Origin: an uncultured Acidimicrobiales bacterium
GTDB taxonomy: Bacteria; Actinomycetota; Acidimicrobiia; Acidimicrobiales; SHLQ01
DNA length: 64,000 bases
Assembly: GCA_938015295.1 (NCBI GenBank)
Contig: CALLQB010000050.1
Span: forward strand, 1 to 64,000
Direction of reading: 5' to 3'
Shown: piece by piece, positions 18,011-28,501 of the stretch
How positions within the stretch are numbered: the first letter of the stretch is position 1
Layout of the letters: each line of letters starts with the position of its first letter
The notes under the pieces: model-generated
The model's database searches: none
What the model saw: the letters and a program-made list of their open reading frames with translations, nothing else
Told to the model about the DNA's origin: nothing
Position numbers and translations under genes: made by a program

Positions 18011-19210
18011 GTGACAGGCGAGACAACGGCAACGAACCAGACGACCCCGGACGACCTCGAACAGCAGGTGGCCGACATGATGCAGACCCATTGGGTCGAT
18101 CTGACTGGAGACGGCGACGGCTACGCCGCTCCCAATAGCGAGGTGTACCCCTGGCAATGGTTGTGGGACTCCTGTTTTCACGTTCTCGTGTGGGCGCGGC
18201 TCGGCGATCACAAGCGGGCGGTAGCCGAACTTTCGCAGGTGTTTGTCGCCCAAACCGCCGATGGTTTCGTGCCGCATATGAACTATCAGCTCGACCCGTC
18301 GCAATCGGTCGAATTTTGGGGGCGGGCCGGTAGTTCGTCGATCACCCAGCCGCCGATGTTCGGTCATGCCGCGGCCGAGCTCTTGCGCAACGGTGTCGAC
18401 GTACCTGGCGACGTTGTCGCTAACTGCCTCGCAGGTTTGTCGTTTCTGCTTACCGAGCGGCGGCGCACCGACGACGGTCTTGTGGTGTTATGCCATCCGT
18501 GGGAAACCGGCACCGACGACAGTCCGCGTTGGGACGACGCCTGCCCCGGCGGGTTCGCTATCGACCGGTGGCGGGCGCACAAGTCGTACCTGGTGGGCAC
18601 GGTCGAACACAACGATGTTGGCTCAGCGGTGGCAAACCCCGAGTTTGAAGTTGCGTCGGCTGGATTCAACGCGTTGATTGCTTTCAACACGTTCGAGCTG
18701 GCAAGCACAATTGCGGGCGACGGACCGCACGCCGAAACCCTCGAGCGACTCAGGGCGGCGGCCGAAGAGCTCGTAGGTGCCATCGACGCCCGCTGGAACG
18801 GCGAAACGTGGATCGACGGGGGCAAGGACTCGCCCCAAAGCGGGGGAGCGCGTACCGCGGATGGCCTGCTGCCGCTGCTGGTAACTGCCAACGCCGAGGC
18901 GCGAGTAACCGCCTTCGCATCACTGGTCGACCCAAGCGCATATGGGGGGCCGTTTGGTCCTGCTGGAGTGCATCGGGCCGAACCCACCTATGAACCCAAC
19001 ACGTACTGGCGCGGACCCGCTTGGCCGCAGCTGAGTTATCTGCTCTGGATTGCCGCACGAAATGCGAACGATCCGGTCGCTACCCAGCTCGGGCAGAGCT
19101 TGCGGGCCGGATCGTCTACCTCAGGGTTGGCCGAATACTGGAACATCGACTCGGGCAACGGCCTCGGCGCAATGCCGCAATCGTGGGCGGGATTAGGAAT
19201 CCTCGTCTGA
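18011..19210 (+). CDS. GH63-like (MGH1-type) glycoside hydrolase
   Basis: Alpha/alpha-six-barrel hydrolase of 399 residues, resembling the mannosyl-/glucosylglycerate hydrolase group. PWQWLWDSCFH near residue 55 holds the aspartate expected as general acid. YWRGPAWPQLSYLLW and GLAEYWNIDSGNGLGAMPQSWAG near the C-terminus carry the aromatic substrate pocket and the likely catalytic glutamate. No signal peptide is visible, so it is probably cytoplasmic. Start is GTG 18011. Hydrolysis of a compatible-solute glycoside is plausible but unproven. Confidence 0.78.
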   Translation: MTGETTATNQTTPDDLEQQVADMMQTHWVDLTGDGDGYAAPNSEVYPWQWLWDSCFHVLVWARLGDHKRAVAELSQVFVAQTADGFVPHMNYQLDPSQSVEFWGRAGSSSITQPPMFGHAAAELLRNGVDVPGDVVANCLAGLSFLLTERRRTDDGLVVLCHPWETGTDDSPRWDDACPGGFAIDRWRAHKSYLVGTVEHNDVGSAVANPEFEVASAGFNALIAFNTFELASTIAGDGPHAETLERLRAAAEELVGAIDARWNGETWIDGGKDSPQSGGARTADGLLPLLVTANAEARVTAFASLVDPSAYGGPFGPAGVHRAEPTYEPNTYWRGPAWPQLSYLLWIAARNANDPVATQLGQSLRAGSSTSGLAEYWNIDSGNGLGAMPQSWAGLGILV

Positions 19211-19221
19211 ACCTTGTGGCC

Positions 19222-19351
19222 GTGGCTACTTCACTGTCACCCTCGTGGCTACGCCACTGTCACCCTCGTGGCTACGCCACTGTCACCCTCGTGGCTACGC
19301 CACTGTCACCCTCGTGGCTACGCCACTGTCACCCTCGTGGCTACGCCACTA
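19222..19351. repeat. 23-bp tandem repeat array with internal palindrome
   Basis: Six repeat starts occur exactly 23 bp apart at 19222, 19245, 19268, 19291, 19314 and 19337; the last copy is partial. Copies two to five are identical and the first differs by two bases. Each unit holds GTGGC-TAC-GCCAC, a 5-bp inverted repeat, followed by TGTCACCCTC. The array lies between two convergent genes and its last copy contains the stop codon of the DUF5317 gene. It has a 23-base period, so it is not in-frame coding repetition. Confidence 0.93.
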
Positions 19352-19946
19352 CTCCACGATTCGACATTGCTGGCTGTAGTCCGCCCGTCGCCGGAAGTAG
19401 CACCTGCTGGGTTTCAGCTGTTTTGTGCGGGCGCATCATTGCATGCATCACGATGTCGGCCAGGCCAAACAGCAAGATCAGGTCGCCGAAAGACAACACC
19501 TGATCGAAGAGGCCAATCGGAATCACATCGCCAAGAAATACCAAATGGTCACCGGCCTGCTGCACTTCACGAGGTGCAACCAGCGTGAGTTGTTTGGCCG
19601 TCGCGAGGTTTGGTGCAAGGTCGGCACGAACCATCGCCGCCGGGTCGACAGGCATGGCGCCGTTAACCACGATCACTACAAGATTGAGAAACAGGCCGAA
19701 CGACACGACACCCATACCTGCGAGGGTGAAGTTGAGTAACGCGAACGCGATGAGACAACACAGCGCGATCGAGACGAATAGTGCAGTAAGAGGCGGGTTG
19801 AGCCACCCGATGACAAGTGGCACGGTCACGCCGACGGCGAGAAGCTGCCAATAGTCGATACGCAGTCCCGACAGGTTTGCAAAGTGTCCGCCGCGGTAGA
19901 TCCCGACGCCAGCACCAATCATCACAGCAAGCAGAGCAGAAAGCAT
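19341..19946 (-). CDS. DUF5317 family membrane protein
   Basis: Integral membrane protein of 201 residues with five or six hydrophobic segments. It shows the features of DUF5317 proteins: GGHFANLSGLRIDYWQLL after the first helix, VVNGAMPVDPAA in the middle, and LGDVIPIG...VLSFGDLILLFGL towards the end. The family is common in Actinomycetota and Firmicutes and has no known function. The last codons lie inside the final copy of the 23-bp repeat array. Confidence 0.82.
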   Translation of the reverse strand: MLSALLAVMIGAGVGIYRGGHFANLSGLRIDYWQLLAVGVTVPLVIGWLNPPLTALFVSIALCCLIAFALLNFTLAGMGVVSFGLFLNLVVIVVNGAMPVDPAAMVRADLAPNLATAKQLTLVAPREVQQAGDHLVFLGDVIPIGLFDQVLSFGDLILLFGLADIVMHAMMRPHKTAETQQVLLPATGGLQPAMSNRGVVA

Positions 19947-20032
19947 GGTGGGAGGATATTCGGAAAACGCTCACATTCCCACCAATCGTGCCGATATCGC
20001 CACCCGTGGCGTTCGCGCGAGTAGTGGTCGAG

Positions 20033-20662
20033 TTACAGGCCAGTACCTTTCGCCGACCCCGTCGTCTGCGGATTGCTGCGCACCATGCAGATGATCTCGC
20101 GGTACCGACCAACCTCGTAGTTGTCGCGCGGCGGATAGGTATGGTCGATTTCGTACGTCGACAACTCATAGGTTTGGCCCACAAATTCCTCGAACGCGTT
20201 GTAACAAACCCGGGTGGCATAGTCGTTCATCAGCTCTTCGCCTGGGTAGGGAACTTCTGGGCCAGCCGGAAACTCGCGAGTGAAATACACTTCTTTGTCG
20301 TGTGGTAGCTCGCAATCGAGTGCGATCAGAAGATTTTGCGGTTGCCGCTCCTGTACCCAGTTGTATTCGTTGATGCATTCGCCAAGCTGCGCGGCATCAA
20401 AGCTGATCGGATCGCCGAGATCGTACGCAGCGTCGTAGTCAAACAGGGTTGTTGTTGGCGCTTCACCGTCGGCTCCGACGCTTCCGTCGTCGTTCGTCGC
20501 GCTGTCGCCTAAGCCGGGAATGCCGCGGTTTTCGGTCTCGCCCGAAGATGAACAACCAGCGGCGAGCAGCAGCACCCCCAGGACAATCCCGATCAACGCC
20601 GTTGAACGGGGTAGCGCCAACCACACACGCTCGATGGCGCCAACGCGAACCTGATGAGCCAT
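20033..20662 (-). CDS. Septum formation family lipoprotein
   Basis: Predicted lipoprotein of 209 residues. A hydrophobic signal segment ends in the lipobox LAAGC near residue 36. The exported domain carries the Septum_form pattern: LGECINEY, then ALDCELPHDKEVYF and a late CM pair, with cysteines likely to form disulfides. The family is actinobacterial and its tie to septation is by name and weak evidence only. It lies 13 bp after the class E sortase gene on the same strand, suggesting co-expression. Confidence 0.8.
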   Translation of the reverse strand: MAHQVRVGAIERVWLALPRSTALIGIVLGVLLLAAGCSSSGETENRGIPGLGDSATNDDGSVGADGEAPTTTLFDYDAAYDLGDPISFDAAQLGECINEYNWVQERQPQNLLIALDCELPHDKEVYFTREFPAGPEVPYPGEELMNDYATRVCYNAFEEFVGQTYELSTYEIDHTYPPRDNYEVGRYREIICMVRSNPQTTGSAKGTGL

Positions 20663-20675
20663 AGCGTTACTGAAT

Positions 20676-22451
20676 TTAGTAGGCGGGAAGAAGCCGGTCG
20701 AACTGCTCGAAGCTCCGGAACAAGAACCAGGCCACGGGAACTGCGCCGATGACCCACGATGGCCAACGTTTCCAACGCCGAGCCGCAGTCGTCGTAGCCA
20801 TATAGAACAGCATCGTTACGAGACCCCAGCCGAGTGCCGGTGCCAACGCCGAAGTGTCCCAGCCCAAACCGGCATCGAAGTCGTCGCCGTTGAAGGCAAC
20901 CGTGCTCGCTGGTTCGGAGTCTTCGCGGTCGTCGTCGGGTTCGTCGGCAGTTCCGTCGGTAGATCCGGGTTGGGTCTCGTCACCGCTCGCCGGTTCGGCG
21001 GACCCCGCATCGTCAGCTTCTGCATTGGTGCTGACCCGCTGGTCGGCGCCGCCCTGGTCGGTCTCGACACCTTCATCTGCGCCAAGACCCTCGCCGGCCC
21101 CGGTAGTCGGTCGACTCACCGGAGCGACCGGCTCGCCAACCAGTTCGGCGACCACGATAATGCGCTGCCGGGCCGAATACTTCGGATGGCAGGCGGTCAG
21201 GGTGATCCGGTTGTCACCCCAGTCGTCCAAAACACAGGTATCCGAAGGTGCCACAATGAAATGTCCGAACTCAGCGGGCTGGTCGACGATGTCATCAAAC
21301 GCTCCACGGCCGACCCCCTCCGAGGCCACAACAACCAGCTCTTCGTCGGCCGCGTTCGCCTCAGCCTCGATTTGTGCGAGGCGGGAGAGCTCGGCATCGA
21401 CATCGGTTGTGGCGAAATAGGTGATGCCATCGATAGCGCCGACAGCGAAGTTGTTGGGCAGCTCGGCGGGAATAGTGGTGGTCGTGGTGGTGGTAGTCGT
21501 GGCGTTCCGCTCACTTTCGTACCGAGCTTCCTGAAGGCTCACCGCCTTGGCGAGGTCAGCCTCGCTCGGCCGGTATCCCTCGTCGACGCAAAATCCCACC
21601 CGGTTCTTCTCGGTTTGGCCAATGACTCGGTACGTGAATTCGCCGAGCAACGAGGTGACCAGAATCTCGTCGCCGGGAATGAGGTTGTCGATATTGTGAA
21701 ACGGCGCACCGTAGGTGGTTCGGTGGCCAGCGAAGGCCGTGTTTCCTGGCTCGCCAGGCAGAACCGATCGCTTGTAGCGGCCGGGTCCTTTGCGCAAGTC
21801 CTCGACACTGACACCTTCGACAACGATCTTGTCGACATCGATCGAAGGAATCTCGATCCGGGCGATTTCTTCGCCTCCCTCGGGAAACAGCAGGGCTCGA
21901 AGTTCTGGACTGAGCGACCCCGACGTACCGGCGGCGCCGACACCCGCCGTCGAACTGTTCGAGGCACTGTTCGAGGCACTGTTCGAGGCACTGCCCACAA
22001 GAGAAGCGGCACCTTCGTCGTCGGACCCCACGTTGCCTTGTTCGCTAGGATCGCTCGCCGCGTCGTCTGCCGATTCCTCCGGGGCCTTGGGGCCGTTCGC
22101 GACCGTCACGGGTTCGGTGAGCCCACTTACCTGAGCGAGACGCTCGGCGAAGTCGCCACGCAGACTTTGCTGGGCTTGGGCCTCCTGAACCCCGGTTCCC
22201 CAAAGCTGATAGACCACAAAAAGTAGCGTCACAATTCCCGACACGGTGAAGAGTTGGCCAAGTGCGCCAAGGACAGACGCCAAGCGCCGCTTCGACCGAT
22301 CGTCAAGGTCGTCAAGAGCGTCGCGGCCAGCGCCGCGTCGCTTTGCTCCGGGTTCAGCGGCAGCATCGGGCGTGCCTGGCCTTTCAGGCGTTTGTTCGAA
22401 CTCGAGGGGCGACTCGTCCACGCCGGGAGAGTAGTTGTTGGCGCGCGGCAA
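20676..22451 (-). CDS. Class E-type sortase with long low-complexity regions
   Basis: Transpeptidase that would anchor proteins to the cell wall, 591 residues, about twice the usual class E length. One N-terminal transmembrane helix is near residue 65. The catalytic histidine is in FAGHRTTYG, the cysteine in LTACHPKYS and the arginine in SARQR. Between His and Cys there is an insertion of roughly 100 residues with nine consecutive threonines. A SASN repeat precedes the domain, and an acidic linker of about 100 residues leads to two C-terminal hydrophobic segments. It starts at TTG 22451; GTG 22424 is an alternative. Confidence 0.86.
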   Translation of the reverse strand: MPRANNYSPGVDESPLEFEQTPERPGTPDAAAEPGAKRRGAGRDALDDLDDRSKRRLASVLGALGQLFTVSGIVTLLFVVYQLWGTGVQEAQAQQSLRGDFAERLAQVSGLTEPVTVANGPKAPEESADDAASDPSEQGNVGSDDEGAASLVGSASNSASNSASNSSTAGVGAAGTSGSLSPELRALLFPEGGEEIARIEIPSIDVDKIVVEGVSVEDLRKGPGRYKRSVLPGEPGNTAFAGHRTTYGAPFHNIDNLIPGDEILVTSLLGEFTYRVIGQTEKNRVGFCVDEGYRPSEADLAKAVSLQEARYESERNATTTTTTTTTIPAELPNNFAVGAIDGITYFATTDVDAELSRLAQIEAEANAADEELVVVASEGVGRGAFDDIVDQPAEFGHFIVAPSDTCVLDDWGDNRITLTACHPKYSARQRIIVVAELVGEPVAPVSRPTTGAGEGLGADEGVETDQGGADQRVSTNAEADDAGSAEPASGDETQPGSTDGTADEPDDDREDSEPASTVAFNGDDFDAGLGWDTSALAPALGWGLVTMLFYMATTTAARRWKRWPSWVIGAVPVAWFLFRSFEQFDRLLPAY

Positions 22452-22547
22452 GCGGGAGCACGGCGACCGAAAAGGGCAACAAAACGGCGTATTTGAGCAA
22501 CATTGTCACCTGGCACTTACACCGGCCTTAGCTAGTCTTTACCTCGA

Positions 22548-23219
22548 GTGCGCCAGTACGTTTACACCGTGCCCGTCGTCCAACTCCGCGATGTGGTCGC
22601 ACTTCTTGGCCGGTTCCCGGCGCTTGCTGGTGTCGACCTCGATGTTGATGAAGGCGAGGTCGTCTTGCTTCAGGGCCCAAACGGGGCAGGAAAGACCACA
22701 CTGCTGCGGCTTTGTGCCGGTCTGATCCCACCCGCTTCTGGCGAAGCCCGAATCTTCGGACTCGACGTGGTCAGCCAAGCTCGTCAGGTTCGCCGCCGAG
22801 TGGGACTCATCGGGCACGCCACCGGGCTGTATCGCGACCTCACCGTCTTGGAGAACGTGGTGTTCTGGGCTCGAGCCTCGCGGGTCGACAACCCCGTCGA
22901 CGCCGCGAAAGCGGCAATGGACCGCATGGGAATCGAAACGCGTCTGGCCGATCTCGTGGTCGACCGGTTGAGCGCAGGTCAACGACGACGCACATCGATC
23001 GCGACGATGGTGGTTCGCCGTCCCGAACTCTGGTTGCTCGACGAGCCGCATGCCGGACTCGACCAGAGCGGCCGCGACAAACTCGACGCGCTAATTCTCG
23101 ACGCCGCTGCTGCCGGGGCGACCGTGCTGGTGGCATCGCACGAACTTGAGCGCGTCGGGCGCCTGAGTCCACGAGAGATCACCATCGCAGGGGGAGCGGT
23201 GGTGTCACATGTTTCGTGA
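22548..23219 (+). CDS. ccmA: Cytochrome c maturation ABC ATPase CcmA
   Basis: ATPase of the CcmAB heme-release complex of System I cytochrome c biogenesis, 223 residues. Walker A is GPNGAGKTT, the signature is LSAGQRRRTSIA and Walker B is LWLLDEPHAGLD. The LSAGQ form and short length fit CcmA, and the next gene encodes CcmB. Start is GTG 22548; GTG 22569 would begin closer to the conserved VVQLRDV. It is the first gene of the nine-gene ccm run and overlaps ccmB by 11 bp. Confidence 0.92.
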   Translation: MRQYVYTVPVVQLRDVVALLGRFPALAGVDLDVDEGEVVLLQGPNGAGKTTLLRLCAGLIPPASGEARIFGLDVVSQARQVRRRVGLIGHATGLYRDLTVLENVVFWARASRVDNPVDAAKAAMDRMGIETRLADLVVDRLSAGQRRRTSIATMVVRRPELWLLDEPHAGLDQSGRDKLDALILDAAAAGATVLVASHELERVGRLSPREITIAGGAVVSHVS

Positions 23220-23886
23220 TGCTTTGCTGATCGCCGAAAAGGATCTTCGCATCGAGGCCCGGTCGCGAGTCGTGTTCAGCCAGGTTCTGCCCTTCGCCAT
23301 TTTGGCGCTGGTGTTGTTTGCCTTCGCGCTTAACGCCGACCGCCCGGTGCTGCGCGATTTCACGCCCGGGCTTTTCTGGGTGGCGGTGCTTTTTGCCGGG
23401 CTACTGGCTATCCAACGCACCACGAACCTCGAGCACGACGATGGCACCAACGACGCGCTGCGCTTGTCGGCGATAGAGCCGGCTTCGATCTTCCTTGGCA
23501 AAATGATGGCCATCAGCGTGCAGCTCCTCGCCCTCGAGGTCCTGCTCATCATCGGCGTGCTGGTCTTTTATGGGGCGGCGATCGAATCGGTAGCCGGAGG
23601 CGCGCTTCTGGCTGTGACCTCTGTCGTGTCATCCGTTGGTGTAGCCGCCGCCGGAACGCTCTACGGTGCTCTTACCGCTGGTATCAGAGGCCGGGAAACC
23701 TTGCTCCCGATACTGTTGTTACCGGTGCTCGCTCCGGTGCTGATTAGTGCGACTCGTTCGTTCGATGATGCATTCGGATCGGCAGCGGTCAACGGTTGGG
23801 CCTGGCTCGCGTTGCTTGGTCTTTTCGCTGTTGTTTATCTGACCTTTGGTCTACTTGCCTACGGCATTCTCCTGGAGGAATCGTGA
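23209..23886 (+). CDS. ccmB: Heme exporter protein CcmB
   Basis: Six-helix membrane partner of CcmA, 225 residues. It begins with the family pattern AEKDLRIEARSR and contains QRTTNLEHDDG and LEVLLIIGVLVFY, typical of CcmB, with the usual length. It overlaps ccmA at its start and ccmC at its stop. The complex uses ATP hydrolysis to release holo-CcmE from CcmC. Confidence 0.92.
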   Translation: MFRDALLIAEKDLRIEARSRVVFSQVLPFAILALVLFAFALNADRPVLRDFTPGLFWVAVLFAGLLAIQRTTNLEHDDGTNDALRLSAIEPASIFLGKMMAISVQLLALEVLLIIGVLVFYGAAIESVAGGALLAVTSVVSSVGVAAAGTLYGALTAGIRGRETLLPILLLPVLAPVLISATRSFDDAFGSAAVNGWAWLALLGLFAVVYLTFGLLAYGILLEES

Positions 23887-24713
23887 ACCAATCTCCCTCG
23901 ACGGGGCCCAACGGCGCCGCCGATAGCAGCGACACGAACGACACCGGCGACACCGGCACCCGAACCCTCGGGGTGCTTTGTCTTTTAGGGTTTGTCCTGG
24001 TGCTGGTGCTTGCCTTTGGCCTAAGCGAGCCCGACGACGAACAAAACGACCTCGTCCGCATCATGTATGTACACGTGCCGTCGGCGATTCTCTCCTACAC
24101 CGGTTTCGTCGTCGGAGCGCTTGCTAGCGGATTTTACCTGTGGAAGAAGAGCCTGGCCGCCGACCTGTTGGCGCATGCCTCGATCGAAGTTGGCGTGCTT
24201 TTCGGTGTCCTTACCATCATCACCGGAGCTATCTGGGGCCAACCGACCTGGGGAACCTACTGGGACTGGGGCGACGTCCGCCTTGTCTCGATGCTCGTTC
24301 TGGTGCTGCTGTACGTCGGCTATCTCGCCCTTCGTGGGGTTGGCGGCGACGTCAACACGCGTGCTCGCAGATCGGCGGTGGTCGCTATTGGATCTGCGGC
24401 CATGATTCCCATCGTCCGGTATTCGGTGAATTGGTGGGAAAACCGAACCTTGCATCAACAAGCGTCGCTGACCGACGGCAAACTCGAAGACCTCACCTTG
24501 TTTACGCTCATGACCTCGATCGTGGTGTTCCTGCTGTTCTACGCATGGCTCACGACCAAACGTTTCCGCCTCGGCTGGCTCGAACATCAGGTAACCGAAC
24601 TCGGTCTCGACGAGGCGATTGCGCAACGACGCGCAGAGGCGCGAACAGGCGTCGACGCGGCGGTGGGTAAGTCGCCCCACAGCGACACGGTTCGGGAAGG
24701 ACGAGAAGCATGA
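23883..24713 (+). CDS. ccmC: Heme handling protein CcmC
   Basis: Six-helix membrane protein of 276 residues that loads heme on to CcmE. The tryptophan-rich periplasmic segment is present as GQPTWGTYWDWGDVRL. Histidines that usually ligate heme occur in IMYVHVPSA and in NRTLHQQAS. The start is GTG 23883, overlapping the ccmB stop, with GGAGGA just upstream. The open frame further upstream runs through ccmB and is ignored. The C-terminal 40 residues are an extra hydrophilic tail. Confidence 0.93.
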   Translation: MNQSPSTGPNGAADSSDTNDTGDTGTRTLGVLCLLGFVLVLVLAFGLSEPDDEQNDLVRIMYVHVPSAILSYTGFVVGALASGFYLWKKSLAADLLAHASIEVGVLFGVLTIITGAIWGQPTWGTYWDWGDVRLVSMLVLVLLYVGYLALRGVGGDVNTRARRSAVVAIGSAAMIPIVRYSVNWWENRTLHQQASLTDGKLEDLTLFTLMTSIVVFLLFYAWLTTKRFRLGWLEHQVTELGLDEAIAQRRAEARTGVDAAVGKSPHSDTVREGREA

Positions 24714-24892
24714 CCAACGTGTCATCAATCGCTCTTGCGTGGGGTGCGGTCATTGCGGTCATTGGCGTGTACCTCTGGAACGTCATGGTTCGTACACGCA
24801 CTGCCGCCAAACAGGTCCCTGTAGCAAACCAACGGTGGATGTCGACGCCGAAAAGCGGCGGAGTAGACAGCGTCGAAGGTTCCGACACGTGA
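24710..24892 (+). CDS. ccmD: CcmD-like small membrane protein
   Basis: Protein of 60 residues with one transmembrane segment (about 7-26) and a basic flank, overlapping ccmC by ATGA and ccmE by 4 bp. Size, topology and position between ccmC and ccmE match CcmD, which stabilises the CcmABC-CcmE complex. CcmD proteins share little sequence, so the name rests on context. Confidence 0.7.
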   Translation: MTNVSSIALAWGAVIAVIGVYLWNVMVRTRTAAKQVPVANQRWMSTPKSGGVDSVEGSDT

Positions 24893-25473
24893 GCGGCGAC
24901 GACATCTCAGGCTCGGGTACCTACGATCCCGACTCGGCCAATGCACCGGTCGAAGATCTTTCGCCACGCCAGGTCGTCGACGCTGGCTCAGCAAAGGGCC
25001 GCAAATGGGGCCCGATTGTTGTTCTTGGCGCAGTGATTGTTGTGCTCGTCGCCGTTGTTGCTCAAGGGCTGGTCAACGGCACGCTGTTTTTCCATGAAGT
25101 CGACCAGGCGGTCGAGCAACGCGACGAGTTAGGTGCCGAGAGGTTTCGGATGCTCGGACTTCCGGTCGAGGGCACAATCGAATCGATTGTGGTCGACGGC
25201 GAGCAATCGGTTGCATTCACGGTCATGTTCGACGACGTCACCGCCGACGTTGTGCATATTGGCGACCCTCCGCAGCTGTTTCAACCAGGTGTACCCGTGA
25301 CGCTCGAAGGCCGCTGGATGAACGCCGATGCACCCGTCGATGCATTTGTCGATGGCGTCAACGACGGCTGGTGGTTCGAAAGTACACACATGCTGGTCAA
25401 ACACGACAACGACTATCGCAACGAAAACGAAGAGCGCATCGATGATGCCGAAGAGCGCGGCGCAGGCGCCTGA
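24889..25473 (+). CDS. ccmE: Cytochrome c-type biogenesis heme chaperone CcmE
   Basis: Periplasmic heme chaperone of 194 residues with one N-terminal membrane anchor (about residues 43-63). The OB-fold domain follows, with VEGTIES...VAFTVMFDD and GRWMN. The covalent heme motif is VKHDNDY, corresponding to the HDENY type with a histidine, not the cysteine variant found in some other phyla. Start GTG 24889 overlaps ccmD. The N-terminal 40 residues before the anchor are longer than in E. coli. Confidence 0.93.
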   Translation: MSGDDISGSGTYDPDSANAPVEDLSPRQVVDAGSAKGRKWGPIVVLGAVIVVLVAVVAQGLVNGTLFFHEVDQAVEQRDELGAERFRMLGLPVEGTIESIVVDGEQSVAFTVMFDDVTADVVHIGDPPQLFQPGVPVTLEGRWMNADAPVDAFVDGVNDGWWFESTHMLVKHDNDYRNENEERIDDAEERGAGA

Positions 25474-25491
25474 CCCTGTGGGTCATCAACG

Positions 25492-27428
<1,937 letters not shown>

Positions 27429-27432
<4 letters not shown>

Positions 27433-28019
27433 GCGATGCCTTTCCTGGTGACGATCTCGGCGAGGAGCGGCTAGCAGAACTGGGGACCCGACGTTCGGTG
27501 GCGCCGTATGTCGCCGGAGTCGTTGCGGTTGCGTTGGCAGCCCTGTTGTGGATCTTGGCTACGAGTGATGCAGGCCCTGAAGATGGGTCGGCAAGCCCGC
27601 TGATTGGTGAGGTGCGCCCCGACGTGGTCGCCGAAGACCGGTTCGGCGAAATCGTCGATCTTTCCGAGTGGGATGGCGAATGGATTGTGGTGAACTTCTT
27701 CGCGACATGGTGTGCGGCATGTGTTGTCGAGCATCCTGAACTTGTCGAGTTCGAGAACCGGCACGCGGAAGCCGGCGACGCGAAGCTGGTCAGCATTGCG
27801 TTCGACGACACCGCAGAAGATGTAGAGAACTTCTTCAACGACAACGGCGGAAGCTGGCCGGTGATCACCGATCGCACCGTCGCCGGCACGATCGGCCTTG
27901 AATTCGGCGTCGCACGGTTGCCCGAAACATTCTTGATTTCGCCCGACGGTATCGTGGTGAGTCGGTTGGTCGGTGGTTTCTCGGCCGACCAGGCCGAAGA
28001 CATCATGGCTAGGTCATAG
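27429..28019 (+). CDS. ccmG: Thiol:disulfide interchange protein CcmG (DsbE-like)
   Basis: Membrane-anchored thioredoxin-fold reductase of 196 residues that keeps apocytochrome haem-binding cysteines reduced. One transmembrane helix is near residues 26-46. The active site is FFATWCAACVVEHP, and the cis-proline is in ARLPETFLI. ATG 27429 overlaps the ccmF stop; the longer frame inside ccmF is not used. Function is supported by its place between ccmF and ccmH. Confidence 0.93.
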
Positions 28020-28027
28020 GGGCGACG

Positions 28028-28501
28028 ATGCGTCGTTCGTTAGGTTGGCTGTTGCTTTTTGCTGTGGGGTTCGCGGCATTTCTGTATGGCGTGACGGCTG
28101 AGGGCCCGCCCTTGACCAACGCAGATCGTGCCCAGCGCCTAGGCGAAAGGTATGCCTGCGAAACCTGCAACGGCCAAACGGTTGCGGAGTCAAATGCCAC
28201 GTTCGCTCAGCAGGTGCGGCGTGAAATCCGTCGGCGAATCGACGACGGTCAGACCGAACAACAGATCAACGATTTTCTGGTCGGGAGGTTTGGCGAGGAT
28301 ATCGACCTCACGCCTCGCGCCACCGGGTTCGTCGGCCTGGTGTGGATCTTGCCGGTAGCAGCTTTTGTCGCAGGTGCTCTCGGCCTGACGGCCTTCTTCA
28401 TTCAGGGCCGCAATGCCGCCACCCGCCACGCTTCTGCAGCCGACGCCGCGCTGGTCGATGCGGAGCGACTGAAACGCAAGCCAGGCGACGACGATGGCTG
28501 A
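28028..28501 (+). CDS. ccmH: Cytochrome c maturation protein CcmH
   Basis: Small thiol oxidoreductase of 157 residues with an N-terminal membrane helix, a three-helix thiol domain and a second membrane helix near residues 98-120. The redox site reads YACETCNGQTVAESNA, whereas most CcmH proteins have LRCxxCQ. The downstream SNA and the IxDFLVxRFGEDI-like stretch identify the family. It overlaps ccmI by 8 bp. Confidence 0.9.
   Translation: MRRSLGWLLLFAVGFAAFLYGVTAEGPPLTNADRAQRLGERYACETCNGQTVAESNATFAQQVRREIRRRIDDGQTEQQINDFLVGRFGEDIDLTPRATGFVGLVWILPVAAFVAGALGLTAFFIQGRNAATRHASAADAALVDAERLKRKPGDDDG

Noticed and set aside
19222-19351. CRISPR array
   Set aside because: Units are directly adjacent with no unique spacers, and there are no cas genes in the window.
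19214-19588. Open frame encoding a 23-residue repeating peptide over the tandem array
   Set aside because: The apparent protein repeat is a consequence of a 23-bp DNA repeat read in three frames (69 bases), and continues antisense into DUF5317. DNA-level repeat is the simpler explanation.
20970-22226. Plus-strand open frame of 418 codons inside the sortase gene
   Set aside because: The sortase on the minus strand has all catalytic motifs; the plus-strand product looks like a reverse translation of low-complexity linkers.
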